A stretch of 33,269 nt of DNA, taken from the NCBI RefSeq assembly GCF_003841505.1, contig NZ_REGA01000028.1, positions 1 through 33,269 on the forward strand. Direction: 5' to 3'. The stretch is from Natrarchaeobius chitinivorans. Its GTDB lineage: Archaea > Halobacteriota > Halobacteria > Halobacteriales > Natrialbaceae. Of the stretch, positions 16,901 through 23,627 are shown piece by piece (the first letter of the stretch is position 1; each line of letters begins with the position of its first letter). Under the pieces are notes generated by a model that ran no database searches, was not told where the DNA came from, and saw only the letters and a program-made list of their open reading frames with translations. The position numbers were made by a program, and so were the translations under genes.

Positions 16901-17180
16901 TGTCGAGATGTCGGTCGAGCACCGGCCCGTCGAGGTCCATCGGATCGACGGCGTAAACCGCGGGCACCGCATTACCAACGGCGGACAACACGTCGCGATC
17001 GTCGGTCAGGAGACAATCCACAGCGTCGATAGACCCCGGGTCGAACTCCGAGCGGGAGGGAACCGTCCCGACGACCGACAGCGCGGTTTCCTCGAGTGTC
17101 GCCGTCGCAGCCCGTATCATCTCCGAGGAACCCACGACGAACACGCGGATTCGGTCGGACGTCTCGAGACTGCGGTTCAT
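13944..17180 (-). CDS. Bat-like PAS/GAF sensor with C-terminal HTH_10 DNA-binding domain
   Basis: This is a 1078-residue cytoplasmic one-component regulator. Order: degenerate receiver-like domain (~10-122), a nine-residue repeat linker (126-152), PAS1 (~164-278), PAS2 (~282-388), PAS3 (~394-506), GAF1 (~515-655), a short coiled coil, GAF2 (~690-842), the Bat-associated domain (~850-1000) and an HTH_10 domain (~1010-1062: LTDRQREVVQTAYHSGFFEW ... FHKHVRSTEKKL). It has no histidine-kinase core, so signals sensed by PAS/GAF should pass directly to DNA binding. Bacterio-opsin activator homologues regulate light- or oxygen-linked genes, but this target is unknown. The receiver-like region appears not to keep the usual phospho-acceptor pattern. 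The neighbours are a gamma-glutamyltransferase-family gene upstream and a HalOD1 gene downstream. Confidence 0.92.
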   Translation of the reverse strand: MNRSLETSDRIRVFVVGSSEMIRAATATLEETALSVVGTVPSRSEFDPGSIDAVDCLLTDDRDVLSAVGNAVPAVYAVDPMDLDGPVLDRHLDNGMTEVLTVESGTVPSLLEHRIRTAIELDAGRTPEERDTNRTPGERDTNRDPEERDTNRGSDDRRTLPRGLLAHSSDTLLVVDDSFRIAAAVPSEEWNGPAETEELVGRRFVDMVHPEDRASVSRTLESLREGDPGSTATIEYRFQHDDGWWVHAATLTNRLDDESISGIVASIRDATAYHHVVRELDKSFDRVTDAFYALDSEWKFTYVNDRAIGDIDLDRDELLGRDILAVFPGLEGSPFESAAIEAVDTQEPKTVEAYFEPYDAWIDARIYPSPSGISVYWRDVTDRIERERKLDQRTERLEVLIENVPVALFVLDSDGTFTFAEGRAFEHLGVDTDDIVGESAFSALEDYPAVRADFRAALDGQTIHAQRRVADRMLEAWCRPISTDGDVDRVIGIAVDITDRTQYQETLSALHDATSHLLSVESKQAACEYVVDVAFDVLGLEGVIVYRFDEQHNELIPAAHSPGLEEITGVPPRLRPHDDSITWETFVSRSPAVFDDVRTSETVYNEATNVRSGLYVPFGEHGVLVAVSTAVGQFDQDTVDLAQLFATTAEATFDRIGRTQRLHDREHELERQNEHLERLNETNRIRQDIEQHLLMADSREEIERGICTRLADLEACSMAWIGTPDPSGNRLEVRESAGRDRGYLSSITVTTVDDSAAEPAGRAARTGESTYVQNVADSIHDGSWRAQALSENYQSVFAVPLVYDGFLYGVLSLYGDDPDAFDELFRSTLVDLSETIAYTIDAVKRKTALIGDEVTEIKLAIEDDSALVELSNYLDARVSLEGMTPRDDGTVAFVSVTDAVDGETVPAAVNEIGDVVDASVLGVDGEETLLQLELSTPFLGSVVTDHGGMVREFVCENREAWAVIHVPSAVDVREVISTLNRRGVGASMIARREQSRDDLVALDASSRNALLDRLTDRQREVVQTAYHSGFFEWPRRTTGEDIAISLDISSPAFHKHVRSTEKKLFEALFDEGLPPEGG
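16725..16805 (-). repeat. 27-bp tandem repeat, three units, inside the Bat-like gene
   Basis: It encodes residues 126-152 as TPEERDTNR, TPGERDTNR and DPEERDTNR. On the plus strand each unit carries TTCGTGTCACGTTC or TTTGTGTCACGTTC. The repeat lies in the linker between the receiver-like domain and PAS1. Confidence 0.85.
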
Positions 17181-17289
17181 ACGTTCGCTGTGTTCCGGGA
17201 AAGTAAAAACCTCGCGACGGTTTCGAATCGGTGATTCGTCGTCACCCCGTAATCGGTCGATCTGGCGGCAGTCGACGTTCGAAACGGGA

Positions 17290-18957
17290 CTAGTACCCGA
17301 TCGCGACGCCGTCCTTCCGGGGTTCGGTTGCCCCCGAGAGCGTCCCGTCCCGATTTCGAACGAGTTGTGCGCCGCCGAACATCACCGGCGGCATGACCGA
17401 GACGTCGTGGCCGATCCGGGAGAGTTTCGCCGCGTTCGGTAACCGCTCTTCGACGCCGAGTGAGCCGTCTTCGCGGTAGCGCCACCGTGGCGCGTCGAGG
17501 GCGGCCTGCAGGTCCATTCCGTAGTCGACGACGTTCGAGAGGACCTGTACGTGGCCCTGGGGTTGCATGTATCCGCCCATCACGCCAAACGCCAGCCAGT
17601 CGTCCTCCTCGAGTCTCGCGACCGCCGGGACGAGGGTGTGAAACGGCCGCTTTCCGGGCTCCAGCCGGTTCGGATGCTCGGGATCGAGCGAAAACGACGC
17701 GCCCCGGTTCTGGAGGGCGATTCCGGTGTCGCCGGCAACCAGTCCGCTGCCGAATCCCGCAAACCGGGAGTTGATGTAGGAGACGACGTTCCCCTCCTCG
17801 TCTGCGACGGTCAACAGGACGGTATCTGCGTCCTCCGCGTTCGCGTTCGGAACGCCGACGTCGGGATCGAGAATCGGAAACGAACCGATCGCTCGAGCGC
17901 GCTCGCGTGCGTACTCCTTGGAAGCCAGCGGCGGCACGCTCTCGAAGTCGGGATCGGTGATGTAGTGGTGACCGTCGACGAACGCGAGTTTGGTCGCTTC
18001 GGCGAAGGCGTGTACGCGTTCGGGCGAGTCGTACTCGTGGTCGCCGGCACCGATCTCCTCGGCGATGTTGAGCGCCTCGAGGGCGATCAGCCCCTGATTG
18101 TTCGGCGGCAGTTCGTAGACGTCGACGCCGTTGTACGTGGTCGTGACGGGATCGACGAACTCGGGTTCGAACGCCGCGAGGTCGTCTTTTCTCATGAAGC
18201 CGCCGGCAGACTGGACCTCTTCGACGATTGCGTCGGCGATCTCGCCTTCGTAGACGACGTCCGCACCCTGCTCTGCGATCGTCCGCAACGATGCACCGAG
18301 TTCCGGAAGCCTCACCGTCTGTCCGGGGTCCGGACTCTCGCCGTCGAACAGGTACGCCTCCCGCGCGTTCTCGTCGGTGAACAGCTCCTCCGCGCCCGAC
18401 CAGTGGTGTGCGATCACCGGCGAGACCGGGTAGCCCTCGATCGCGTAGTGGATCGCGGGCTCGAGGACCGACTCGAGCGAGAGCCGCCCCAGTTCCTCCA
18501 CCGTCGTCTCCCACCCCCGCGCGGTCCCGGGGACGGTCACCGCGTGGGGGCCGAGAAAGGGCATTCCCAGATCGTCGGCACTCGCCTCTCCGTCGACGGC
18601 GTACCCTCGCGATTCGGGGTAGTATCGGTCGGGGTCGTCGACCGTCTCTAGCGCGTGACGAACGTTCTCGATCGTCGCATCCGCCGGTGCTGGCCCGCAC
18701 GACCGTAACGCGCCGACGTCACCATCCGCGGTCCGGTACAGGGAGAAGACGTCGCCGCCGAGGCCCGTCGACGTCGGCTCGACCACGTTGAGCGCGGCCG
18801 CAGTCGCTACGGCGGCGTCGAACGCGTTCCCGCCGTCTCGGAGGATCGACACGCCCGCCTGTGCGGCGAGCGGCTGGCTCGTCGCGACCATCCCACGGTT
18901 CGCGTACGCCGTCGAGCGCCTCGAGTCGAATCGGTCGAGGTCGATGGAGTCGTTCAT
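17290..18957 (-). CDS. ggt: Gamma-glutamyltransferase-family N-terminal nucleophile hydrolase
   Basis: The protein has 555 residues, the usual size for the family. Such enzymes cleave themselves before a Thr that becomes the N-terminal nucleophile; here Thr379 in EDADTVLLTVADEEGNVVS fits. The large-subunit part has NAFDAAVATAAALNVVEPTSTGLGGD and the later LPPNNQGLIALEALNI. The small subunit has GKRPFHTLVPAV where classical glutathione-cleaving enzymes have a Ser-Ser-Met, so it belongs nearer the YwrD/acylase-like branch. Haloarchaea use gamma-glutamylcysteine instead of glutathione, so the natural substrate is uncertain. No signal peptide is visible, suggesting a cytoplasmic location. The start at 18957 is the first ATG giving the family N-terminus. 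Confidence 0.9.
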   Translation of the reverse strand: MNDSIDLDRFDSRRSTAYANRGMVATSQPLAAQAGVSILRDGGNAFDAAVATAAALNVVEPTSTGLGGDVFSLYRTADGDVGALRSCGPAPADATIENVRHALETVDDPDRYYPESRGYAVDGEASADDLGMPFLGPHAVTVPGTARGWETTVEELGRLSLESVLEPAIHYAIEGYPVSPVIAHHWSGAEELFTDENAREAYLFDGESPDPGQTVRLPELGASLRTIAEQGADVVYEGEIADAIVEEVQSAGGFMRKDDLAAFEPEFVDPVTTTYNGVDVYELPPNNQGLIALEALNIAEEIGAGDHEYDSPERVHAFAEATKLAFVDGHHYITDPDFESVPPLASKEYARERARAIGSFPILDPDVGVPNANAEDADTVLLTVADEEGNVVSYINSRFAGFGSGLVAGDTGIALQNRGASFSLDPEHPNRLEPGKRPFHTLVPAVARLEEDDWLAFGVMGGYMQPQGHVQVLSNVVDYGMDLQAALDAPRWRYREDGSLGVEERLPNAAKLSRIGHDVSVMPPVMFGGAQLVRNRDGTLSGATEPRKDGVAIGY

Positions 18958-18994
18958 GGCTGGTCTACGCGCACGAACGACCAAAAAACGCTAG

Positions 18995-19028
18995 TAGCCG
19001 GCCGACACCGATAGCCGGCCGACACCGA
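18995..19028. repeat. 17-bp tandem duplication
   Basis: TAGCCGGCCGACACCGA occurs twice head to tail (18995-19011 and 19012-19028), and a third partial unit may start at 19029 with TAACCG. It lies in the 88-bp gap between the methyltransferase and the gamma-glutamyltransferase gene. Confidence 0.85.
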
Positions 19029-19045
19029 TAACCGCCCGTGGCGGT

Positions 19046-20116
19046 CTACCCGCCGCCCTCGGAAACAGAGAGCGGTTCGTGTTCGACCCGGTAACCGTCG
19101 GCGACGGTCTCGATCGACGCCGCCTCGCGAAACCGGATCGACCGTTCCATCTTCGTGACGACCGACGTGTCGTAGTACTCGGCTTCGTACTCGGGAACCG
19201 TTCCGCTCTCCCGGTTCTCCGCGACGAACTCCCGGTGACGGGCGAGGCGCGAGCGGCCGATCGATCGGGACGTCTCCGGAACGTCGTCGACCCGGTCGTC
19301 GAAACACTCGAGGAACGCTTCCTCGAGTTCGGAGCCGACCGAATCCCGTGCGGCACACATCGCGGCGAGCGTCGTCGTTCCGGTTCCCCAGAACGGGTCG
19401 AGAACCGTGTCGCCGTACGCCGAGTACATACAGATCAGGCGGTAGGGGATCTCGAACGGGTACGCCGCCGACCGCTCTCGAAGCCCGTCGTCCTCGCCGT
19501 CGAACTCGAGGGTCTGTAGTTCCCCCCGGACGTCCGTCCAGAGGTCGGTGAACCACCGGTTTCGCTCCTCCCAGAAGTACGCCGCCTCGTACCGCCTGTC
19601 CGCCCGCGGTTCGAACTCCCGTCGGTCGCTCCCCTTTCGGAAAACGAGGACGTACTCGTGTTCGAGCGTGACGTACGCGTTCGGCGGCAGCGTTCCGCTT
19701 CCCATGAACTTGGCGGCGCTGTTCGTCGGCTTCCGCCAGAGGACGTCGGGAAGCGGATCGAATCCGCGCGACTCGAACGCCTCGAGGATTCTTGCGTGGT
19801 TCTGGTACACTCGGAAGCTTCCGTCGATCGACCGGGTCGCGTCGCCGACGTTGATACACGCGATGCCGCCGTCGACCAGGACGCGCTCAAGTTCGTCCCA
19901 CACGCGATCGAGTTGGGCGTGCATCGCCTCGAAGGCCTCGCGGCCGTCGCCCGACTCGAGGGCCCTGCCGACGGCCGGGTCGAGAGTCGAAAAGAGGTCG
20001 TCCCACATCTCGATCATCGGATACGGCGGGGACGTGACGACGAGTTCGACGGAGTCGTCGGCGACCGAAGAGAGGTCACGCGAATCGCCGACGAAGACGC
20101 GGTGTATCGTCTCCAT
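19046..20116 (-). CDS. Orphan DNA methyltransferase (probable N4-cytosine type, beta class)
   Basis: The 356-residue enzyme has the catalytic motif TSPPYP at residues 28-33 near the N-terminus and the S-adenosylmethionine motif DPFWGTGTT at 240-248. This circular order is typical of the beta class. TSPPY favours N4-cytosine over adenine methylation. No restriction endonuclease gene is adjacent, so it stands alone. Haloarchaea widely carry an orphan m4C methylase acting on CTAG, and this gene is a good candidate for that family, but the target cannot be read directly. The ATG at 20116 is chosen because the further upstream start would be a GTG adding only three residues. Confidence 0.88.
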   Translation of the reverse strand: METIHRVFVGDSRDLSSVADDSVELVVTSPPYPMIEMWDDLFSTLDPAVGRALESGDGREAFEAMHAQLDRVWDELERVLVDGGIACINVGDATRSIDGSFRVYQNHARILEAFESRGFDPLPDVLWRKPTNSAAKFMGSGTLPPNAYVTLEHEYVLVFRKGSDRREFEPRADRRYEAAYFWEERNRWFTDLWTDVRGELQTLEFDGEDDGLRERSAAYPFEIPYRLICMYSAYGDTVLDPFWGTGTTTLAAMCAARDSVGSELEEAFLECFDDRVDDVPETSRSIGRSRLARHREFVAENRESGTVPEYEAEYYDTSVVTKMERSIRFREAASIETVADGYRVEHEPLSVSEGGG

Positions 20117-20228
20117 TGGGTACACACTGTCGGCGTCGCCCCCTTAGGTCCTTCGTAGCGCGGCCGGGAGAACGGATCGCCGGAGTCGCCCTTTTGACCC
20201 CGATATCAGAAACTCAATCGGATCGGCG

Positions 20229-20801
20229 TCACTCGTCTTCGACGTCGGATTCCTCTGTCTCGCTTTCGGACTCCATCTCCTCGCTTTCGGCTTCCTCGTC
20301 CTCTGTTTCGGCTTCTTCCGCTTCGCTTTCCTCGTCCGATCCGACGCTCGTCGCCGGTTCGAACTCCTCGATCGGTTCCCACTCGTCGTCCGTCTCCCCG
20401 GAAAGTCGCCGGCGCAGGATCGCGACCCCCGCGAGAATTCCGAGAACGGCGAGAACCTTCGGAAGGATGCTCGAGGAGTCGGCGTCGTCCGACTCGTCGT
20501 CGATTTCGATCATCCCGTCGTCGTCTTCTTCGGCGATGTCTTCGATGATTTCGGGCTCCTCGATGTCCTCGAGAGGCGTCTCCTCTAAGTCGGGGCCGTG
20601 ACGACCGGCGAGATATCCGACCGCGGCACCGAGACCGAACACCGCGCCTGCGAGTGGGATCTGGCGGCGTTTCCCGCCCCCGTCGGCTTCTTCGACCGCC
20701 TCGAGAATCGAATCACGCATCGGCGTGTCTAGACCCTTCTCGACGGCCTCTTTGACGATGAGCTCCGACAGCGTCCTGTCCTGTTGTTCCGTTTCGGGCA
20801 T
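20229..20801 (-). CDS. Two-helix membrane protein with acidic C-terminal tail
   Basis: The protein has 190 residues. The N-terminal ~50 residues are soluble and helical (LSELIVKEAVEKGLDTPMRDSIL...), followed by a membrane segment near residue 52-70 (IPLAGAVFGLGAAVGYLAG), an acidic loop, a second membrane segment near 115-130 (VLAVLGILAGVAIL) and a ~50-residue tail that is almost all Glu, Ser and Asp. This is a recognisable haloarchaeal architecture without known function. The start at 20801 is preferred because the minus-strand TATA box AATTATG lies 26-32 nt upstream (leaderless). Confidence 0.75.
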   Translation of the reverse strand: MPETEQQDRTLSELIVKEAVEKGLDTPMRDSILEAVEEADGGGKRRQIPLAGAVFGLGAAVGYLAGRHGPDLEETPLEDIEEPEIIEDIAEEDDDGMIEIDDESDDADSSSILPKVLAVLGILAGVAILRRRLSGETDDEWEPIEEFEPATSVGSDEESEAEEAETEDEEAESEEMESESETEESDVEDE

Positions 20802-21124
20802 AATTCGCCACGACCACATCACCGTACATAATTCTGTCCAACGTTTCGATGGATCGGTCCCACACGTGTCGGGTTACGTCCGTATTACTATCCGCGGCTG
20901 CCGGATTCGACAGGAGGTTCGCCACGACTGATGCCGATTCACGACAGGACTCCGATCGTACGTTTCCCGCCGATCCGGAGATAACTCGCGTCCGTGATCT
21001 CTCGAGTCATCGCTCGGACCGGTCGGAGAAATAGATCGTTAACCAGCTATATGTATACGCGTCGAGAGTATTCCCCGCGAGTAATGTCTTGCATAACGAA
21101 ACCGGTCGTCTCCGAGTAACGACT
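20802..21124. other. Divergent intergenic region
   Basis: No gene is seen. Near the left side lies the TATA box of the minus-strand gene (CATAATT at 20827-20833 on the plus strand). An A/T-rich GCTATATGTATACG at about 21046-21059 is the likely promoter element of the plus-strand membrane gene, giving a leader of about 40-50 nt. Confidence 0.5.
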
Positions 21125-21769
21125 ATGAGCGTCATCCGCCAGCCCGGTGTTCTCGGCCGGACCACCCGGAGACGCCTCGTCGGCGTGAGCGTCGCTCTCG
21201 CCGCTGCGACGGTCGAGACCCTGGCCATCGGCCTCTGGTTCGTCCTGCTCGTCGGTTCTCCCTCGACGGCGACCGCACTCGCCGGGCTCGGTATCCTCTT
21301 CTGTGGCTCGTTACTGCGAACGGCCATCTTCGGCTTCGCCGCGAACGAACTGAACCAACTCCTGCGACCGTGGCGTCTGGGTGCGGCGCTGGCGCTTACA
21401 GCCGGATGGATCGTCTGGCTATTCGTCGCCGAAGCCATCGGCGGAACTGCCGGACTCGTCGCTGGGACGGTGATCCTCGCGGGCGTTCTCACCGGACAGT
21501 TCCTCCTCGAACGGCGCGTGTTTCGGTTTCGCTCCCCCGACGGACTCGAGGTCGCACCGCTCCTGTCAGCCACGCTGTTAGCAGCGGGCGGGGCGGCGTT
21601 GCTCGCGTCGGTCTGGGTTGTCGACCTGACGGTCGTCTCTCCGCCGGTCGCCGTGGACACGACGACGTTCGTGATCCGCATCGAAACGATCCAGATCGGT
21701 GCACTCGCGTTCGGACTGTTCGCGTTCGTCGCCCACCAGCGACGGTTTCAGCGGCTTCTCAGCAGCTGA
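21125..21769 (+). CDS. Six-helix membrane protein of unknown function
   Basis: The product has 214 residues and six hydrophobic segments: about 20-42, 47-65, 80-100, 103-122, 140-160 and 185-202. A basic N-terminus (RTTRRRLVG) and a basic C-terminal tail (HQRRFQRLL) suggest both ends face the cytoplasm. No conserved catalytic residues stand out and I do not recognise the family. The ATG at 21125 is preferred to an upstream TTG. Repeat copy 4 follows 88 nt after the stop. Confidence 0.65.
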   Translation: MSVIRQPGVLGRTTRRRLVGVSVALAAATVETLAIGLWFVLLVGSPSTATALAGLGILFCGSLLRTAIFGFAANELNQLLRPWRLGAALALTAGWIVWLFVAEAIGGTAGLVAGTVILAGVLTGQFLLERRVFRFRSPDGLEVAPLLSATLLAAGGAALLASVWVVDLTVVSPPVAVDTTTFVIRIETIQIGALAFGLFAFVAHQRRFQRLLSS

Positions 21770-21857
21770 TCCGGCGTACTGTCCGTCCAGTCCACTCGCG
21801 ATCATCCGCGAATGCGCCCGTGAGTCGGTCCAGCGACCCGTATGAACCCGGCTGGTC

Positions 21858-21939
21858 ATACGGTTTACTGTAAGTCATTGCCGGCGCACCCGCGACCCAG
21901 GCGGCGGGTGCGCCGGTAAACAGTTACAGTAATCCGTAT
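21858..21939 (+). repeat. 82-83-bp palindromic repeat, copy 4
   Basis: It starts ATACGGTTTACTGTAAGTCA and ends ACAGTTACAGTAATCCGTAT. The inner stem is CCGGCGCACCCGC with GCGGGTGCGCCGG, the outer stem TTACTGTAA with TTACAGTAA. It lies between convergent genes and ends 3 nt short of the stop codon of the FMN reductase gene. Confidence 0.92.
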
Positions 21940-21942
21940 CAG

Positions 21943-22530
21943 TTACTTTCCCTCCGCACCGACGTTCTGGTCGCTCTCGAAGGAGTCGGGGTCCGGTTCG
22001 ATCGTCGCGTACTGGACCGTCCGCCGCCCCAGCGTCCGGACGCGCTCGTCGAGTTTCGAATCGACGAACTCCCCGTCTTCGAGTGCGGAGTGCGAGTCCG
22101 GAATCGCCGCCTCGTGAGGGATCACCCACGCGTTCAGCGCCCGACAGACCGACCGCATGTGCTCGAGGGCGGTCACCGGAAACGCACCGCCAGAGACGGC
22201 GAGCAGGCCGACGGTCGTCTCTTCGAACTCCTCGAACCCGCAGTAATCGAGCGCTGTTTTCAGCGGCGAGGAGTACGAGCCGTGATACATCGGCGAGCCG
22301 AGAACGATCGTATCCGCCCGCTGTAGGCGAACGGCCAGTTGTTCTGCGTCACCGGCTGTCTCGCGGTCGCGGTCCGGATCGAACGTCGGCAGCTCCCAGG
22401 TCCGGAGGTCGATCAGTTCGGTCTCCGCTCCGGCCCGGTCGGCGGCCTCGAGCACCCGCTCGAGGGCGATACGGGTGACACTGTCCTCGCCCAGACTGCC
22501 ACAGAGTGCAACGACGCGAACGTCGGTCAT
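21943..22530 (-). CDS. NADPH-dependent FMN reductase-like flavodoxin-fold protein
   Basis: The protein has 195 residues. The N-terminal ALCGSLGEDSVTRIAL is the phosphate-binding loop of the NADPH-dependent FMN reductase family. LGSPMYHGSYSSPLKTALDY is the second flavin-contacting segment, and AVSGG follows. Members reduce FMN, quinones or azo compounds using NAD(P)H; the substrate here is not evident. It is cytoplasmic with no membrane segments. The ATG at 22530 (MTDVRVVALCGS) is chosen because the P-loop should lie ~10 residues from the N-terminus. Confidence 0.88.
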   Translation of the reverse strand: MTDVRVVALCGSLGEDSVTRIALERVLEAADRAGAETELIDLRTWELPTFDPDRDRETAGDAEQLAVRLQRADTIVLGSPMYHGSYSSPLKTALDYCGFEEFEETTVGLLAVSGGAFPVTALEHMRSVCRALNAWVIPHEAAIPDSHSALEDGEFVDSKLDERVRTLGRRTVQYATIEPDPDSFESDQNVGAEGK

Positions 22531-22619
22531 GGGTCGTTCCACGTGTTCGAGAGTGAAATGTACTCCCGTCCCACGGGGGTTTCGACGAACACTTCGTTCG
22601 CGAGTCACAATCGACACCC

Positions 22620-23588
22620 GTGACGTCGATCCTCTCTGTCCTGTTGTCCGACGTCCTTCCCAGGGTGGCGACGATCACGCTATTGATCGGTATCGGCGTC
22701 TCTCTCGCGAACCTCGCCGTCGCCTACGGCGTCGTCGACGTCGTCGGCCGCGCCGGGCGGTATCTGACGGAGCCGGCGAATCTGCCGGACGAAGTGGGCA
22801 CCGCCGTCCTCACGAACGCCGTCTCCGTCACCGCGGGATACGGGATGCTCGCGGAGTTTCGCGAATCCGGCGTCCTCGACGACCGCGCGACGCTGATCGC
22901 CATCGTCGTCAACACGTTCTTCGGTTTCGTCCAGCACATTTTCACCTACTACGGGCCCGTCCTGATCCCGATCCTCGGCCTCTCGGCCGGCCTCATGTAC
23001 GTCGGCGCGCGAGCCGGCATCTCGCTTGCGATCACGCTCGTCGGCCTGGCTGCCGGCGCACTCCTGTTGCGAGGCGTCGAGTACGAGACCCGCAGTGGAG
23101 ACGGCGACGCGCCCGAAGGGATCGACGAATCCGACCGCACGAGCACCGAACCGCTCCGTGAGGCCGCAGAAAAAACCGTCGAGCGCCTTCGATCGATCGT
23201 CCCCCGACTCGCCGTCGTGTACTCCGTCGTCTTTCTCGCCCTCGAGTACACCGACCTCAAGGCCGTGACGGGCGTCGCCGAGCCGGTAACGTCACTGATC
23301 GGCCTCCCCGGCGCGGCGGTTCCGATCGTCGCCGTCTCGCTCGTCGACCCGACCAGCGGAGCCATCGCCATCGCGCCGATGATCGGCGACGTCTTCACAC
23401 CACGGGAGGCGGTCGTCACGCTGTTGATCGGGAGTCTGTTCTCGCTGACAGTCGGCACCGTCAAGCGGTCGATTCCCTTCCAGTACGGTATCTGGGGACC
23501 GGCGTTCGGTACGAAAGTGATCGTCGTCAACACGGGCCTCAAAGCGATCTTCATCGTCGCGGCGATCGGCGTCTTTCTCGTCGTCTGA
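22620..23588 (+). CDS. Nucleoside-recognition (Gate) domain membrane protein
   Basis: This 322-residue membrane protein has about eight hydrophobic segments in two halves, divided by a hydrophilic acidic loop (about residues 158-185). Each half resembles a Gate (nucleoside recognition) domain: NAVSVTAGYGMLAEFRESG in the first, and GLPGAAVPIVAVSLVDPTSGAIAIAPM in the second. Transport of nucleosides or related solutes is proposed for the family but mostly untested. The start is GTG at 22620; the first in-frame ATG is far inside the first Gate half. It diverges from the FMN reductase gene with an 89-bp gap. Confidence 0.8.
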   Translation: MTSILSVLLSDVLPRVATITLLIGIGVSLANLAVAYGVVDVVGRAGRYLTEPANLPDEVGTAVLTNAVSVTAGYGMLAEFRESGVLDDRATLIAIVVNTFFGFVQHIFTYYGPVLIPILGLSAGLMYVGARAGISLAITLVGLAAGALLLRGVEYETRSGDGDAPEGIDESDRTSTEPLREAAEKTVERLRSIVPRLAVVYSVVFLALEYTDLKAVTGVAEPVTSLIGLPGAAVPIVAVSLVDPTSGAIAIAPMIGDVFTPREAVVTLLIGSLFSLTVGTVKRSIPFQYGIWGPAFGTKVIVVNTGLKAIFIVAAIGVFLVV

Positions 23589-23627
23589 TCCGTTCCCCGA
23601 TCCCGCTTTCCACCGGCTGATCGGCCG

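Noticed and set aside
17551-18651. 366-codon plus frame opposite the GGT-family gene
   Set aside because: Antisense shadow; no recognisable domain.
17177-18700. 507-codon minus frame overlapping the GGT-family gene
   Set aside because: Its product is extremely Arg-rich, unlike haloarchaeal proteins, and overlaps a well-supported gene in another frame.
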